Assembly (NCBI RefSeq): GCF_030518215.1
Contig: NZ_JAULRT010000062.1
Location: forward strand, 372,001 to 436,000
From: Gilvimarinus algae
Lineage (GTDB): Bacteria; Pseudomonadota; Gammaproteobacteria; Pseudomonadales; Cellvibrionaceae
DNA length: 64,000 bases
Direction: 5' to 3'
The position numbers were made by a program, and so were the translations under genes. Below the pieces are notes generated by a model. The model worked only from the letters and a program-made list of their open reading frames with translations, had not been told where the DNA came from and made no database searches. Numbering within the stretch: the first letter of the stretch is position 1; the number at the start of each line of letters is the position of its first letter. Positions 41,349 through 50,999 of this stretch are shown here, piece by piece.

Positions 41349-43274
41349 ATGGGTAAAATTATTGGTATTGATTTGGGTACAACCAACTCATGCGTATCGG
41401 TACTCGAGGGCGATAAAGCCAAGGTGATAGAAAACTCCGAGGGCGATCGCACCACGCCGTCCATCGTTGCCTTTACCAACGACGATGAAATCCTGGTGGG
41501 CCAGAGTGCCAAGCGTCAGGCCGTCACCAACCCGCACAACACCATGTACGCGGTTAAGCGTTTGATCGGCCGCAAGTTCAAAGACGATGTTGTGCAAAAA
41601 GACATCAAGATGGTGCCTTATAAAATCGTTGAAGCCGATAACGGCGATGCCTGGGTGGAAGTGAAGGGCGACAAGAAAGCGCCGCCGCAAATCTCAGCCG
41701 AAGTGCTGAAGAAAATGAAGAAGACCGCCGAAGACTATCTCGGTGAAAAAGTCACCGAAGCGGTCATTACCGTCCCGGCTTACTTTAACGACTCTCAGCG
41801 CCAGGCCACCAAAGACGCGGGAAAAATTGCCGGTCTCGATGTAAAACGCATCATCAATGAGCCCACTGCCGCTGCGCTGGCCTATGGTATGGACCAGAAA
41901 AAAGGCGACCGTACCATTGCTGTCTACGATCTGGGCGGTGGTACTTTTGATATCTCCATCATCGAGATTGCCGATGTGGATGGCGAGCACCAGTTTGAAG
42001 TGCTTTCTACCAACGGCGATACCTTTTTGGGCGGTGAAGACTTTGACCTGCGCCTGATCGAGTATCTGGCCAGCGAATTCAAAAAAGAGCAGGGTATTGA
42101 TTTGCACAACGATCCCCTGGCTCTGCAGCGCCTGAAAGAGGCGGCCGAGAAAGCCAAGATTGAGCTGTCTTCCAGCCAGCAGACCGAGGTGAACCTGCCT
42201 TATATCACCGCCGATAACACAGGCCCCAAGCACTTGGTGGTAAAACTGTCGCGCGCCAAGCTGGAGTCGCTGGTTGAAGAGCTGGTTACCCGTTCGCTTG
42301 AGCCTGTGAAAGTGGCCATTAAAGATGCAGGCGTGTCGGTGAACGACATCAGCGATGTGATCTTGGTGGGCGGTCAGACCCGTATGCCGATGGTGCAAAA
42401 AGCCGTAGCCGATTTCTTTGGCAAAGATCCGCGCAAAGACGTCAACCCTGATGAGGCCGTTGCCATGGGCGCTGCGATTCAAGGTGCGGTTTTGTCTGGC
42501 GATGTTAAAGACGTGCTGCTGTTGGATGTTACCCCGCTGACCCTGGGTATTGAAACTATGGGCGGCGTCGCTACACCGCTGATTGAGAAAAACACCACGA
42601 TCCCGACGAAGAAATCGCAGGTCTTCTCGACCGCTGAAGATAACCAGACCGCGGTAACCATTCACGTGGTGCAGGGTGAGCGTAAGCAGGCGACGCAAAA
42701 CAAATCGCTGGGCCGTTTTGACCTTGCCGATATCCCGCCGGCGCCGCGTGGAGTGCCGCAGGTGGAAGTGACCTTTGATATTGACGCCAACGGTATTTTG
42801 AACGTGAGCGCCAAAGACAAGGCCACCGGCAAAGAGCAGTCTATCGTGATCAAGGCGTCCTCCGGTCTGTCGGACGACGAAATCGAGAAGATGGTCAAAG
42901 ACGCCGAGGCAAACGCCGAGGCCGATAAGAAATTCGAGCAACTGGTCACCACCCGCAACACGCTGGAAGGCCTGATTCACGCCACCCAGAAAACGCTGAA
43001 AGAAGCGGGCGATAAGGCCACTGATGAAGAGAAAGCGGCGATTGAATCGGCCGTGGCGGAAGCTGAAGAAGCGGTGAAGGGTGATGATGTGAGCGCGATG
43101 GAAGCTGCCACCACCAAGCTGACCGAAGCGTCGGGCTCTCTGGCGCAGAAGATGTACGCCGAGCAGCAGGCCTCTGCCGGAGCCGGTGAAAGTGCGTCTG
43201 ACAACCAGAAAGACGCCGACGACGGTGTGGTAGACGCCGAGTTTGAAGAAGTGAAAGACGACGACAAGAAGTAA
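41349..43274 (+). CDS. dnaK: Chaperone DnaK (Hsp70)
   Basis: A 641-residue ATP-driven folding chaperone. ATG 41349 follows AGGAGA and gives the canonical [15 protein letters not shown]; the open frame is 13 codons longer. Motifs include [41 protein letters not shown] and [20 protein letters not shown]. The tail ends [11 protein letters not shown], equivalent to the usual EEVKD. Confidence 0.98.
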   Translation: MGKIIGIDLGTTNSCVSVLEGDKAKVIENSEGDRTTPSIVAFTNDDEILVGQSAKRQAVTNPHNTMYAVKRLIGRKFKDDVVQKDIKMVPYKIVEADNGDAWVEVKGDKKAPPQISAEVLKKMKKTAEDYLGEKVTEAVITVPAYFNDSQRQATKDAGKIAGLDVKRIINEPTAAALAYGMDQKKGDRTIAVYDLGGGTFDISIIEIADVDGEHQFEVLSTNGDTFLGGEDFDLRLIEYLASEFKKEQGIDLHNDPLALQRLKEAAEKAKIELSSSQQTEVNLPYITADNTGPKHLVVKLSRAKLESLVEELVTRSLEPVKVAIKDAGVSVNDISDVILVGGQTRMPMVQKAVADFFGKDPRKDVNPDEAVAMGAAIQGAVLSGDVKDVLLLDVTPLTLGIETMGGVATPLIEKNTTIPTKKSQVFSTAEDNQTAVTIHVVQGERKQATQNKSLGRFDLADIPPAPRGVPQVEVTFDIDANGILNVSAKDKATGKEQSIVIKASSGLSDDEIEKMVKDAEANAEADKKFEQLVTTRNTLEGLIHATQKTLKEAGDKATDEEKAAIESAVAEAEEAVKGDDVSAMEAATTKLTEASGSLAQKMYAEQQASAGAGESASDNQKDADDGVVDAEFEEVKDDDKK

Positions 43275-43321
43275 GCCGTCGTTCCCGGCCGGCCTGCCCG
43301 GCTTTCAAACAGTCGACAAAT

Positions 43322-43350
43322 GCGGGCGGGGCCTTCCCTGGCCCGCTTTT
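43322..43350 (+). terminator. Hairpin between dnaK and dnaJ
   Basis: GCGGGC (43322-43327) pairs with GCCCGC (43341-43346), followed by TTTT. It is a modest terminator-like structure that could reduce dnaJ expression relative to dnaK. Confidence 0.5.
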
Positions 43351-43408
43351 GTTCATAGGGTAAACCGTAAGACCCTGGGCCGCTTTAGCTCTGAGGACAT
43401 ACAAACAC

Positions 43409-44545
43409 ATGGCAAAACGCGATTATTACGACGTACTGGGGGTGTCAAAAGACGCCTCGGCGCAGGATTTGAAAAAAGCCTACCGCCGGGTCGCCATGAA
43501 ACACCACCCGGACCGCAACCCCGGCGACAAAGAAGCAGAGGACAAGTTTAAGGAGGCAAGTGAGGCCTACGAAGTTCTCGCCGACGAGCAAAAACGCGCC
43601 GCCTATGATCAATTTGGTCACGCGGGCGTGGATGGCAGTGCCGGAATGGGCGGCGGTGCTGGCGCCGGTGGGTTTGGTAACTTCAGCGATATCTTTGGCG
43701 ATGTGTTTGGCGATATTTTCGGTGGCGCTGGCGGCCGTGGTCGTCGCGGCGGACCGGCCCGCGGTTCGGATCTGCGTTACACCCTGGATTTGTCTCTGGA
43801 AGACGCGGTACGCGGCGCACAGGTTCAGATTAAAGTGCCGACACTGGTGCACTGCGATACCTGTGACGGCTCGGGCGCCAAGCCCGGTAGCAAGCCTGTC
43901 AGCTGTTCGACCTGCGGCGGCATAGGTCAGGTGCGCATGCAGCAGGGCTTTTTCTCGGTTCAGCAAACCTGTCCCAGCTGTCACGGACGCGGCACCATTA
44001 TTTCCGATCCCTGTGGCAGTTGTCACGGCCAGGGGCGCGTAGAAGAAACCAAAACCCTGTCGGTGAAAGTGCCGCCAGGCGTGGATACCGGTGATCGCAT
44101 TCGCCTGTCCGGTGAGGGCGAGGCGGGGATGGAAGGCGGCCCGGCGGGCGATCTCTACGTGCAGATCAACGTCAAAGAACACAAGATTTTCACCCGCGAC
44201 GGACGCGACCTGTACTGCGAGGTACCCATTGATTTTGTCCAGGCCTCTTTAGGCGGTGAGATTGAAGTGCCGACCCTGGACGGGCGCGTCAAACTCAAGG
44301 TGCCTGCTGAGACGCAAACCGGCAAGCTCTTTCGCCTGCGCGGTAAGGGCGTTACTCCTGTGCGTGGCGGCGCCGCTGGCGATTTGCTTTGCCGGGTAGT
44401 GTTGGAAACCCCAGTGAATCTGACCAACAAGCAAAAAGATTTGCTCAAGCAGTTTGCTGACACCATGAAAGAGGGCAAAAACTCGCCGCGTCAGAAAAGC
44501 TGGTTTGACGGCATGAAAAACTTTTTTGGTGATATGAAAATTTAG
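43409..44545 (+). CDS. dnaJ: Chaperone DnaJ (Hsp40)
   Basis: A 378-residue co-chaperone that stimulates DnaK ATPase. It has a J domain (1-70) with HPD in [11 protein letters not shown], then a Gly/Phe region ([20 protein letters not shown]). The zinc-finger domain has four CxxCxGxG-type repeats ([33 protein letters not shown]), and the C-terminal substrate domain follows. It is 134 bases after dnaK and ends at a strong terminator. Confidence 0.97.
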   Translation: MAKRDYYDVLGVSKDASAQDLKKAYRRVAMKHHPDRNPGDKEAEDKFKEASEAYEVLADEQKRAAYDQFGHAGVDGSAGMGGGAGAGGFGNFSDIFGDVFGDIFGGAGGRGRRGGPARGSDLRYTLDLSLEDAVRGAQVQIKVPTLVHCDTCDGSGAKPGSKPVSCSTCGGIGQVRMQQGFFSVQQTCPSCHGRGTIISDPCGSCHGQGRVEETKTLSVKVPPGVDTGDRIRLSGEGEAGMEGGPAGDLYVQINVKEHKIFTRDGRDLYCEVPIDFVQASLGGEIEVPTLDGRVKLKVPAETQTGKLFRLRGKGVTPVRGGAAGDLLCRVVLETPVNLTNKQKDLLKQFADTMKEGKNSPRQKSWFDGMKNFFGDMKI

Positions 44546-44562
44546 TCGTCTGTGTAGGAATA

Positions 44563-44597
44563 AAGCCCCGGTGTCGCAAAGGCGCCGGGGCTTTTTT
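44563..44597 (+). terminator. Rho-independent terminator after dnaJ
   Basis: AAGCCCCGG and CCGGGGCTT form a 9-bp GC-rich stem followed by six T residues. It closes the chaperone series just before the convergent DUF4386 gene. Confidence 0.9.
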
Positions 44598-44608
44598 ATG
44601 CCCGGAAT

Positions 44609-45307
44609 TTATGTCCGTGTGCCTTTTATCAGCAGCCATAAGGTAAACGTCAATTCGCCGATAAAAGATAGCACCAGTACCGGGAATACCAACCCGGAGA
44701 GCGCAGGCGCAAGCAAGAGAGTTACCGAGTTGAGTAAATAGGCGCAACCGGCCAGGGCCATAAGTACGCCGATGAACTTAGGAAATTCTGCTGAGTGAAA
44801 CAGTAGCCAACCGTAGGCCAGACAGGCGAGCCCGAAGAAAATCAGGGCAATGCCAAAGCCGTAATCGTGCAGATGAATCCATTGCATGACCTCAGTCGCT
44901 ACAGCCTTGACCTCGGCAGGGCTGGCGCTATCCAGCAGCAGGAGCGGCATAATCAAGGTGAGCTTATTGGCGCCAGCAATGGCGGTTTGAATCACATTGG
45001 CAATCAAAGCCATGCAGGCTAGGGTTCTATTCACCGGGCTCAGCAGGTGAAACAGGGCTATCATGACCACTATATCTAAAGAGTGCATTAGTAAATCGCC
45101 GGCAATCGAAAGACGCCAAGCCGATTGTTCAGCGAGCAAATTCGCTGCTGTGGCCGCGGCGTTGGTGTAGTCGATCAGAGGGCCGCGTAACAACAATTGC
45201 CCGGTTACGCCAAACACGATAATCAATAAATAGCAGGCACCGGCAAGGCGAGCGAGCTGCCGACGCTCTGTTGGACTTTGGCTATGGGGGGAAGGGGCGG
45301 CTTGCAT
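44609..45307 (-). CDS. DUF4386 family membrane protein
   Basis: A 232-residue protein with about six to seven membrane helices. RRQLARLAGACYLLIIVFGV at the start, the central LHDYGFGIALIFFGLACLAYG and the closing GELTFTLWLLIKG fit the DUF4386 family of unknown function. It stands alone, convergent to dnaJ. A role cannot be inferred. Confidence 0.85.
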   Translation of the reverse strand: MQAAPSPHSQSPTERRQLARLAGACYLLIIVFGVTGQLLLRGPLIDYTNAAATAANLLAEQSAWRLSIAGDLLMHSLDIVVMIALFHLLSPVNRTLACMALIANVIQTAIAGANKLTLIMPLLLLDSASPAEVKAVATEVMQWIHLHDYGFGIALIFFGLACLAYGWLLFHSAEFPKFIGVLMALAGCAYLLNSVTLLLAPALSGLVFPVLVLSFIGELTFTLWLLIKGTRT

Positions 45308-45626
45308 CGTCTAGGTGCTCCCAAGGTTTCGAGCCAGTATGACGCTGAGAACGCTTGATAAGATGCACCGGGAAAGCCCTTGGCTGAATTCTCCGCTTGG
45401 CTCCAATCTATGTAAAGAAGTGCCAACTTCTGCCAAGTCTGATCCTTGGGGGGATGGGGTTTTCGGGGCAGCTTGCTATACTCCCGGAGTTTTCAGCGTG
45501 CTTGGCAATGCCCGCTAAACGCGTTACAGTAATTGCATATAAAAAGACAATTATATATAAAATTTATGAGAATGCCGTGCCCCTGTTATGCCATTGCGGT
45601 GCGGCCAGACCCAATGGAGACCCACA
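45308..45626. other. Intergenic region without a supported gene
   Basis: About 319 bases between the DUF4386 gene and the sugar operon. A 67-codon frame (45315-45518) lacks a ribosome site and resembles no protein I know. The right half is AT-rich and carries the promoter listed at 45533-45561. Confidence 0.6.
45533..45561 (+). promoter_or_regulatory. Putative sigma-70 promoter of the sugar operon
   Basis: TTGCAT (45533-45538) and TATAAA (45556-45561) are 17 bases apart in a strongly AT-rich stretch, 66 bases before the isomerase ATG. The flanking TTATATATAAAATTTA would help melting. Confidence 0.55.
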
Positions 45627-46688
45627 ATGAAAATGATCAAAGGCCCCGCGCTGTTTCTGGCCCAGTTCGCTGGGGACGAAGCGCCGTTTAACTCTCTGGA
45701 AAATATCGCCAAATGGGCGGGCAGTCTCGGCTTCCGCGGCATTCAGATGCCCTCCTGGGACAAGCGCCTGTTTGATCTCGAGCGCGCCGCCGAGGATCTG
45801 GATTACTGCAAAGAGGTCACCGAGACCTTGGGCAAATACGGTCTTGAGCTGACCGAGCTGTCCACTCACCTGCAGGGTCAGTTGGTCGCTGTGCACCCTG
45901 CCTACGATGAAATGTTTGATATCTTTGCCCCCGAGCATCTGCACGGCAAGCCCGACGAGCGTCAGAAGTGGGCGGTGGATCAGCTTTACCTGGCGGCCAA
46001 GGCGAGCAAAAACTTTGGCCTGAAGGCCCACGCAACTTTCTCCGGCGCGCTTTTGTGGCCCTTTGTGTACCCCTGGCCGCAGCGCCCACAAGGGCTGGTG
46101 GAGACCGGTTTTGCGGAGCTGGCCAAGCGCTGGAAGCCGATCCTGGATGCCTTTGACGAGGTGGGTGTGGACGTGTGTTACGAGCTGCACCCCGGTGAGG
46201 ACCTGCACGACGGTGTGACCTTCGAGCGCTTTTTGAAAGAAGTGGATAACCACCCGCGCGCTAACATTCTCTATGATCCCAGCCACTTTATTCTTCAGCA
46301 GCTGGATTACCTGGCGTTTATCGATCGCTATCACGATCGCATCAAAATGTTCCATGTCAAAGATGCCGAGTTCAACCCCACCGCCCAGCAGGGTGTCTAT
46401 GGCGGTTACGAGGGTTGGGTAGAGCGCGCCGGTCGCTTCCGTTCGCTGGGCGATGGACAGGTGGACTTTAAGGGCATTTTCTCCAAGCTCACCCAGTACA
46501 ACTACGACGGCTGGGCCGTGATCGAGTGGGAATGCTGCATGAAGCACCCCGAAGCCGGCGCCGAAGAGGGCTCGCGCTTTGTCTCCGAGCATATTATTCG
46601 CATCACCGAAAAAGCCTTTGATGACTTTGCCGGTGGCGAAGCCGACGAAGCCAGCAACCGCCGCATTCTCGGCTTGGGAGGCAAGTAA
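45627..46688 (+). CDS. Sugar phosphate isomerase/epimerase family protein (TIM barrel)
   Basis: The ATG at 45627 (MKMIKGPALFLAQFAG) is used; an in-frame start 13 codons earlier lacks a site. The 353-residue protein is of the xylose-isomerase-like/AP-endonuclease-2 fold. Metal-ligand positions fall in VCYELHPGED, LYDPSHFILQ, MFHVKDAE and AVIEWECC. Such enzymes isomerise or epimerise sugars or keto-sugars using a divalent metal. It is overlapped by one base by the oxidoreductase gene and followed by a sugar-type MFS carrier. The actual substrate is unknown. Confidence 0.88.
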   Translation: MKMIKGPALFLAQFAGDEAPFNSLENIAKWAGSLGFRGIQMPSWDKRLFDLERAAEDLDYCKEVTETLGKYGLELTELSTHLQGQLVAVHPAYDEMFDIFAPEHLHGKPDERQKWAVDQLYLAAKASKNFGLKAHATFSGALLWPFVYPWPQRPQGLVETGFAELAKRWKPILDAFDEVGVDVCYELHPGEDLHDGVTFERFLKEVDNHPRANILYDPSHFILQQLDYLAFIDRYHDRIKMFHVKDAEFNPTAQQGVYGGYEGWVERAGRFRSLGDGQVDFKGIFSKLTQYNYDGWAVIEWECCMKHPEAGAEEGSRFVSEHIIRITEKAFDDFAGGEADEASNRRILGLGGK

Positions 46689-47836
46689 TGGCTGCACCGC
46701 GTATTCGCTTAGGTATGGTCGGCGGGGGCCGCGGCGCGTTTATCGGCGCCGTGCACCGCATCGCCTCACGTATTGATGACAAGTACGAGCTGGTGGCTGG
46801 AGCGCTGTCGTCCAACCCGGAAAACGCCAAGCTCTCGGCCGAGGATTTACTGATCGCGCCGGATCGTGCCTACCACTCCTACGAAGAGATGTTCAAGGCC
46901 GAGGCCGCCCGCGAGGACGGTATTGAAGCAGTGGCGATTGTGACGCCCAACCACATGCACTTTCCGGTGGCCAAGGCCGCGCTTGAAGCGGGCATCAATG
47001 TGATTTGCGACAAGCCCGTGACGCGCACTCTGGAAGAGGCGCTGGAGCTTGAGCAGCTGGTGAAAAACACCGACGCCTTTTTTGCCCTGACGCACAATTA
47101 CAGTGGTTACCCGCTGGTGCGCTACGCGCGCGAAATGGTCGCGCGTGGCGATCTGGGCAATATCCGTATTGTGCAGGTGGAATACCCGCAGGAGTGGTTG
47201 ACCGAAGCTCAGGGCGATGACAATAAGCAGGCGTCCTGGCGCACTGATCCGGCGCGTTCCGGCGCCGCAGGTTGCCTGGGGGATATCGGCACTCACGCGT
47301 TTCAGCTGGCGCGCTTTATCAGTGGGCAAAAGGTGACTTCGGTGTGTGCTGATTTAACGGCGTTCGTGCCGGGCCGCCCGGTGGACGATAACGTCCACGT
47401 CATGATGCGCTTTGAAGGCGGCGCCAAGGGCATGCTCTGGACCAGCCAGGTGGCACCGGGCTGCGAAAACGGTTTGCGTATTCGCATCTACGGTGACAAA
47501 GCCGGTTTGTCCTGGGCGCAGGAAAACCCCAACGAAATGTGGTTTACCCCACTGGGTGCGCCTCAGCAGCGCATTACCCGCCGCGATGACTACTGGGACA
47601 GCGAATTTGCCGTGCGCGGTATCCGTATTCCCTTTGGCCACCCGGAGGGTTACCTCGAAGCGTTTGCCACCATCTACAAAGACGTGGCCGATGTCCTCCA
47701 GGCCAAACGTGAAGGGAAAACTGTGGATATCGAAAGCTGGATTCCCGGCATCGATACCGGGGTTGAAGGCCTCAAGTTTATTACAGCGGTCATTGCGTCG
47801 TCAGAGGCAGACAGTCGCTGGACCCCTTTGAGTTAA
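46688..47836 (+). CDS. Gfo/Idh/MocA family oxidoreductase
   Basis: A 382-residue NAD(P)-dependent sugar or inositol dehydrogenase-like enzyme. The Rossmann start is RLGMVGGGRGAFIG, the EKP-type motif appears as CDKPVTRTLEEAL, and the catalytic region contains DIGTHAFQLARF with the usual Asp and His. Its ATG shares one base with the isomerase stop codon. Together the pair suggests oxidation and isomerisation of an imported sugar, possibly through a 3-keto intermediate, which is inference from family behaviour. Confidence 0.92.
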   Translation: MAAPRIRLGMVGGGRGAFIGAVHRIASRIDDKYELVAGALSSNPENAKLSAEDLLIAPDRAYHSYEEMFKAEAAREDGIEAVAIVTPNHMHFPVAKAALEAGINVICDKPVTRTLEEALELEQLVKNTDAFFALTHNYSGYPLVRYAREMVARGDLGNIRIVQVEYPQEWLTEAQGDDNKQASWRTDPARSGAAGCLGDIGTHAFQLARFISGQKVTSVCADLTAFVPGRPVDDNVHVMMRFEGGAKGMLWTSQVAPGCENGLRIRIYGDKAGLSWAQENPNEMWFTPLGAPQQRITRRDDYWDSEFAVRGIRIPFGHPEGYLEAFATIYKDVADVLQAKREGKTVDIESWIPGIDTGVEGLKFITAVIASSEADSRWTPLS

Positions 47837-47847
47837 ACCGTAATCAA

Positions 47848-47870
47848 GCCCCGCTCTGAAAGGGCGGGGC
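47848..47870 (+). terminator. Small intra-operon hairpin
   Basis: GCCCCGC and GCGGGGC form a 7-bp stem with a 9-base loop between the oxidoreductase and MFS genes. There is no T-run, so it is more likely an mRNA-processing or stability element than a full terminator. Confidence 0.4.
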
Positions 47871-47898
47871 ACTAACAATAATTAGAGGATAACCAGCT

Positions 47899-49488
47899 AT
47901 GAATAATGCCGCACTGGATGCCAATGGGCTCCACCGTTCTCGCCTGTTTGCGGGTGCCTGTTTGGCGCTCTTTCCTACCGCTTTTTCCTTTGCCCTGGTA
48001 GGTGGGATACTGGGGCAGTTAAAGTCCGAGTTTATTCTCACTAATGCCGATGTGGGCACCATTGGTGGTGCCGTGCTCTGGGGTATGGCACTGTCGTTGA
48101 TTGCCATTGCGCCTTTTTTGGAAAAGGTGGGTCTTAAATTCGCCGCAGTCGGCGCCTTTTTCGGTCATTTGATCGGGGTGACTTTACTGCTTGCCGCCTT
48201 CTTTTACGCTGGCAGCCCCTCGGGTTACTGGGTGCTGTTTTTGGGCGCTATTTCCCTAGGTATCGGTAATGGCCTTATCGAAGCGACGGGCAACCCTATG
48301 ACGGCGGCTCTTTTCCCGGAGCGCAAAACCGTTAAGCTGAATCACTTCCACGCCTTTTTCCCCGGCGGTATGGTGGTAGGCTCTCTGCTGGGTTGGGCAA
48401 TGTTCAAAATCGGCAGTGTGGGCGGCATTGATCTGGGTCATTGGACCGCGCATATTGCCATTATCTACATCCCTATTATTGGCTACGGCATTATGTTGCT
48501 GCCGTTAAAATTCCCCAAAACCGAGACGGCCGAAGCTGGTGTGCCGGTTAAGGAAATTCTGCTTTACATCATTACCCACCCGGTGGTGTTGCTGCTGATC
48601 GTGATTAAAATGATCACCCTGTCGCTTGAGCTTGGCCCCATGCGTTGGATTCCCGATGTACTCACCAATGCCGGCATGGACGGTATGTTGGTGTTTGCCT
48701 GGCTCACGGGTTTGATGGCGGTACTGCGCTTGTTTGCCGGTCCCGTGGTGGAGCGCTTGGCGCCGACGGGTATTTTGTTCTGTGCGGCACTGTTAACCGG
48801 TTCGGGCCTGATTTTGTTCTCGTTGTTTGAAACCGGCGCTTTCAAGTTAATGTTTGCCGCTACCGTATTCGCATTTGGTGTGGCCTTCTTCTTCCCCACT
48901 ATGGTGGGTTTAATGAGCGAGCGTTTTCCCAAAGCCGGTTCTGTTGGAATTGTGTTAATGATCGGTATGGGTATGGCCGCCTCCGGTACTCTGCAGGGCC
49001 AGATGGGTGGCATCGCCGACCGCTATATGCCTGATGCCTTGGATCAGCAGCGCACAGTACAGATTCTGGAGCAGGTGGAAGATCGCTTCCCGGGCTACGT
49101 CGAGCAGGCCGAAGCAGCAGTTGGTGATCTCGATGCCATGGCGGCATTGGGGTACCGCACGCAGGATGCACAGACCGTTTATGAAAACAACGCCGCCGCT
49201 CTCGCCTATTACCGGGAAAACGGTGAATTGGATGGACCTCTGACCGGTAACGCCTTACGAGCCCTGACCTCTTCGGGTTTGCCGCAAGAGCAGGCGCTGA
49301 TTGGTGAGGCGGGTGCCATACTGAGCCCTGCCGATAACTATGGCGGTCGTATGGCATTTCGCTGGGTAGCGCCCGTTGCCTTGATTGTGGCACTGTTTTT
49401 TGGACTGATGTTCCTGCGCGATCGCAAACAAGGTGGTTATCGAGCGGTTAAGCTAGGCTCAGAAAGCTCGAACAACAGCGCGGCTTAA
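47899..49488 (+). CDS. MFS sugar transporter with inserted soluble domain
   Basis: The protein has 529 residues, longer than the usual 400-450. Eleven hydrophobic helices are followed by a soluble segment of about 110 residues (about 375-485, DRYMPDALDQQRTVQIL to AGAILSPADNYGG) and then one last helix (WVAPVALIVALFFGLMFL). GNGLIEATGNPMTAALFP and NHFHAFFPGGMVVGSLLG resemble FucP-like sugar carriers. It is last in the operon with the isomerase and oxidoreductase, so it probably imports their substrate. A bidirectional terminator follows. Confidence 0.85.
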   Translation: MNNAALDANGLHRSRLFAGACLALFPTAFSFALVGGILGQLKSEFILTNADVGTIGGAVLWGMALSLIAIAPFLEKVGLKFAAVGAFFGHLIGVTLLLAAFFYAGSPSGYWVLFLGAISLGIGNGLIEATGNPMTAALFPERKTVKLNHFHAFFPGGMVVGSLLGWAMFKIGSVGGIDLGHWTAHIAIIYIPIIGYGIMLLPLKFPKTETAEAGVPVKEILLYIITHPVVLLLIVIKMITLSLELGPMRWIPDVLTNAGMDGMLVFAWLTGLMAVLRLFAGPVVERLAPTGILFCAALLTGSGLILFSLFETGAFKLMFAATVFAFGVAFFFPTMVGLMSERFPKAGSVGIVLMIGMGMAASGTLQGQMGGIADRYMPDALDQQRTVQILEQVEDRFPGYVEQAEAAVGDLDAMAALGYRTQDAQTVYENNAAALAYYRENGELDGPLTGNALRALTSSGLPQEQALIGEAGAILSPADNYGGRMAFRWVAPVALIVALFFGLMFLRDRKQGGYRAVKLGSESSNNSAA

Positions 49489-49513
49489 CGCTATAGCCTC
49501 TGAGTAGTAAATT

Positions 49514-49545
49514 AAAAAAGGGAGTGCAATCGCACTCCCTTTTTT
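49514..49545. terminator. Bidirectional Rho-independent terminator
   Basis: AAAAAA-GGGAGTGC-AATC-GCACTCCC-TTTTTT is a perfect 8-bp stem with A and T tracts on the two sides. It ends the sugar operon from the left and can act against transcription from the right. Confidence 0.92.
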
Positions 49546-49594
49546 ATTTCAGTAAGAGATCGCGGCGACGGAGCAAGAGACTACAGAGAAGTAG

Positions 49595-49624
49595 AAAAAA
49601 GCCCCGTTTAATAAGCAGGGCTTT
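49595..49624 (-). terminator. Terminator of vfr
   Basis: AAAGCCC (49598-49604) pairs with GGGCTTT (49618-49624). Read on the minus strand the stem is followed by six T residues. It lies 22 bases beyond the vfr stop codon. Confidence 0.8.
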
Positions 49625-49646
49625 GCTGGCGACTACCTTCCTGCGC

Positions 49647-50282
49647 TTATCGCGTGCCGTAGACCACCATCGTTTTGCCTTTCACATCGACCAATCCCTG
49701 TTCTTCCAGCGTTTTCAAAACGCGCCCGACCATCTCTCGTGAGCAACCGACAATACGGCCAATCTCCTGACGTGTAATTTTGATTTGCATACCGTCGGGG
49801 TGGGTCATGGCGTCGGGCTCTTTGCACAAATCAAGAAGAGTGCGCGCGACGCGACCGGTGACATCCAGAAAAGCGAGATCGCCCACTTTGCGGGTGGTTT
49901 TGCGCAGGCGCCGTGCCATTTGCGTGCTCAGAGCAAAGAGAAATTCCGGGTGATCTTCGGCGACTTCCTGAAACTTTCCGTAGCTGATTTCCGCCACTTC
50001 ACATTCAGATTTTGCGCGAACCCAGGCGCTGCGTGAATCCTGTGTGTCGAACAGACCCATCTCGCCGAAAAAATCGCCATCGTTCAGGTAGGCAACAATC
50101 ATTTCCCGGCCTTCGTCGTCTTCAATCAGGACGGTGACAGAACCTTTGACGATGTAGTAAAGCGAATCGCTTTTATCGCCAGCGTAGATGATGGTGCTTT
50201 TGGCGGGGTAGCGGCGGCGATGACAATGACCTAAAAAATCATCGACGTTCTTAATGTGCGGTGTTAGTGAGACGGCGACCAA
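49647..50282 (-). CDS. vfr: Crp/Vfr-type cAMP receptor protein
   Basis: A global cAMP-responsive regulator very close to Pseudomonas Vfr. TTG 50282 is chosen as start: TAGGAG lies seven bases upstream and the resulting [20 protein letters not shown] aligns with the Vfr N-terminus, giving 211 residues. The cAMP pocket [10 protein letters not shown]...[16 protein letters not shown] and the helix-turn-helix [20 protein letters not shown] are intact. It is divergent from an OsmC gene, an arrangement also seen for crp-yhfA in E. coli. Confidence 0.94.
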   Translation of the reverse strand: MVAVSLTPHIKNVDDFLGHCHRRRYPAKSTIIYAGDKSDSLYYIVKGSVTVLIEDDEGREMIVAYLNDGDFFGEMGLFDTQDSRSAWVRAKSECEVAEISYGKFQEVAEDHPEFLFALSTQMARRLRKTTRKVGDLAFLDVTGRVARTLLDLCKEPDAMTHPDGMQIKITRQEIGRIVGCSREMVGRVLKTLEEQGLVDVKGKTMVVYGTR

Positions 50283-50531
50283 AGTGCGGCTCCTACCAGT
50301 ATGTTGCGGAAAATTAAGGTGGCTCATTATGCCGTGATTTACCAAGGCTGCCAAATTACAAGCATTGAGCTTGCCATGTTTGTGACTCAGTTATTACAGT
50401 ATAACCACAAGGCCAGCCGACGCCATGAATCATTAGTTGAATTCAACGACAAGTTCTGCCGGTTGCCGGATTGTGGTAGGCTTGGCGCCGCCGGCGGTGC
50501 CGCGCGTATCACACTGAAAAGAGGCGAGACA

Positions 50532-50954
50532 ATGCAAGCGACAGTCAAGTGGGTGGATGGTGCACAGTTTCTGGGTGAATCTGGCAGCGGCCACAGCGTT
50601 GTAATGGACGGGCCAGCGGATCACGGCGGCCGTAACACCGGTATCCGGCCAATGGAAATGTTGCTCTTGGGCCTCGGCGGCTGCTCCAGCTTCGATGTGG
50701 TGAGTATTCTGCAGAAAACCCGTCAGCAGGTCACAGACTGCCGGGTAGAGATTACCGCCGAGCGCGCCGATGCTGTACCGGCTGTGTTCACCCGTATTCA
50801 TCTACACTTTGTGGTCAGCGGTACTGAGCTCAAAGACAAGCAGGTTGCCCGTGCGGTAGAGTTATCAGCGACCAAATATTGCTCGGCCTCCATTATGTTG
50901 GAAGGGGCGGGTGTAAAAATTACACACGATTATGAGATTTCCGACAAGACGTAG
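50532..50954 (+). CDS. OsmC-family peroxide reductase-like protein (YhfA type)
   Basis: A 140-residue cytoplasmic protein. ATG 50532 follows GAGG, and the longer open frame upstream is non-coding. The two redox cysteines appear in GLGGCSSFDVV and ATKYCSAS, so the thiol pair of OsmC/Ohr enzymes is intact. The substrate may be an organic hydroperoxide. The 249-base gap to vfr (50283-50531) presumably holds both promoters; TGTGACTCAGTTATTACA (from about 50381) loosely resembles a Crp site but is too weak to call. Confidence 0.88.
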   Translation: MQATVKWVDGAQFLGESGSGHSVVMDGPADHGGRNTGIRPMEMLLLGLGGCSSFDVVSILQKTRQQVTDCRVEITAERADAVPAVFTRIHLHFVVSGTELKDKQVARAVELSATKYCSASIMLEGAGVKITHDYEISDKT

Positions 50955-50999
50955 CGGCAACTGCACCACTTGCAAGACAAGCGGAGTGGTTAAGGGGCT

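Noticed and set aside
41694-42980. 428-codon frame on the minus strand
   Set aside because: It is antisense to dnaK; long antisense frames over dnaK are a well-known codon-bias artefact.
45564-46697. 377-codon frame on the minus strand
   Set aside because: It is antisense to the TIM-barrel isomerase, which has clear family motifs and a ribosome site.
50381-50398. Crp-type site between vfr and osmC
   Set aside because: TGTGA is present but the right half (ATTACA) deviates too far from TCACA.
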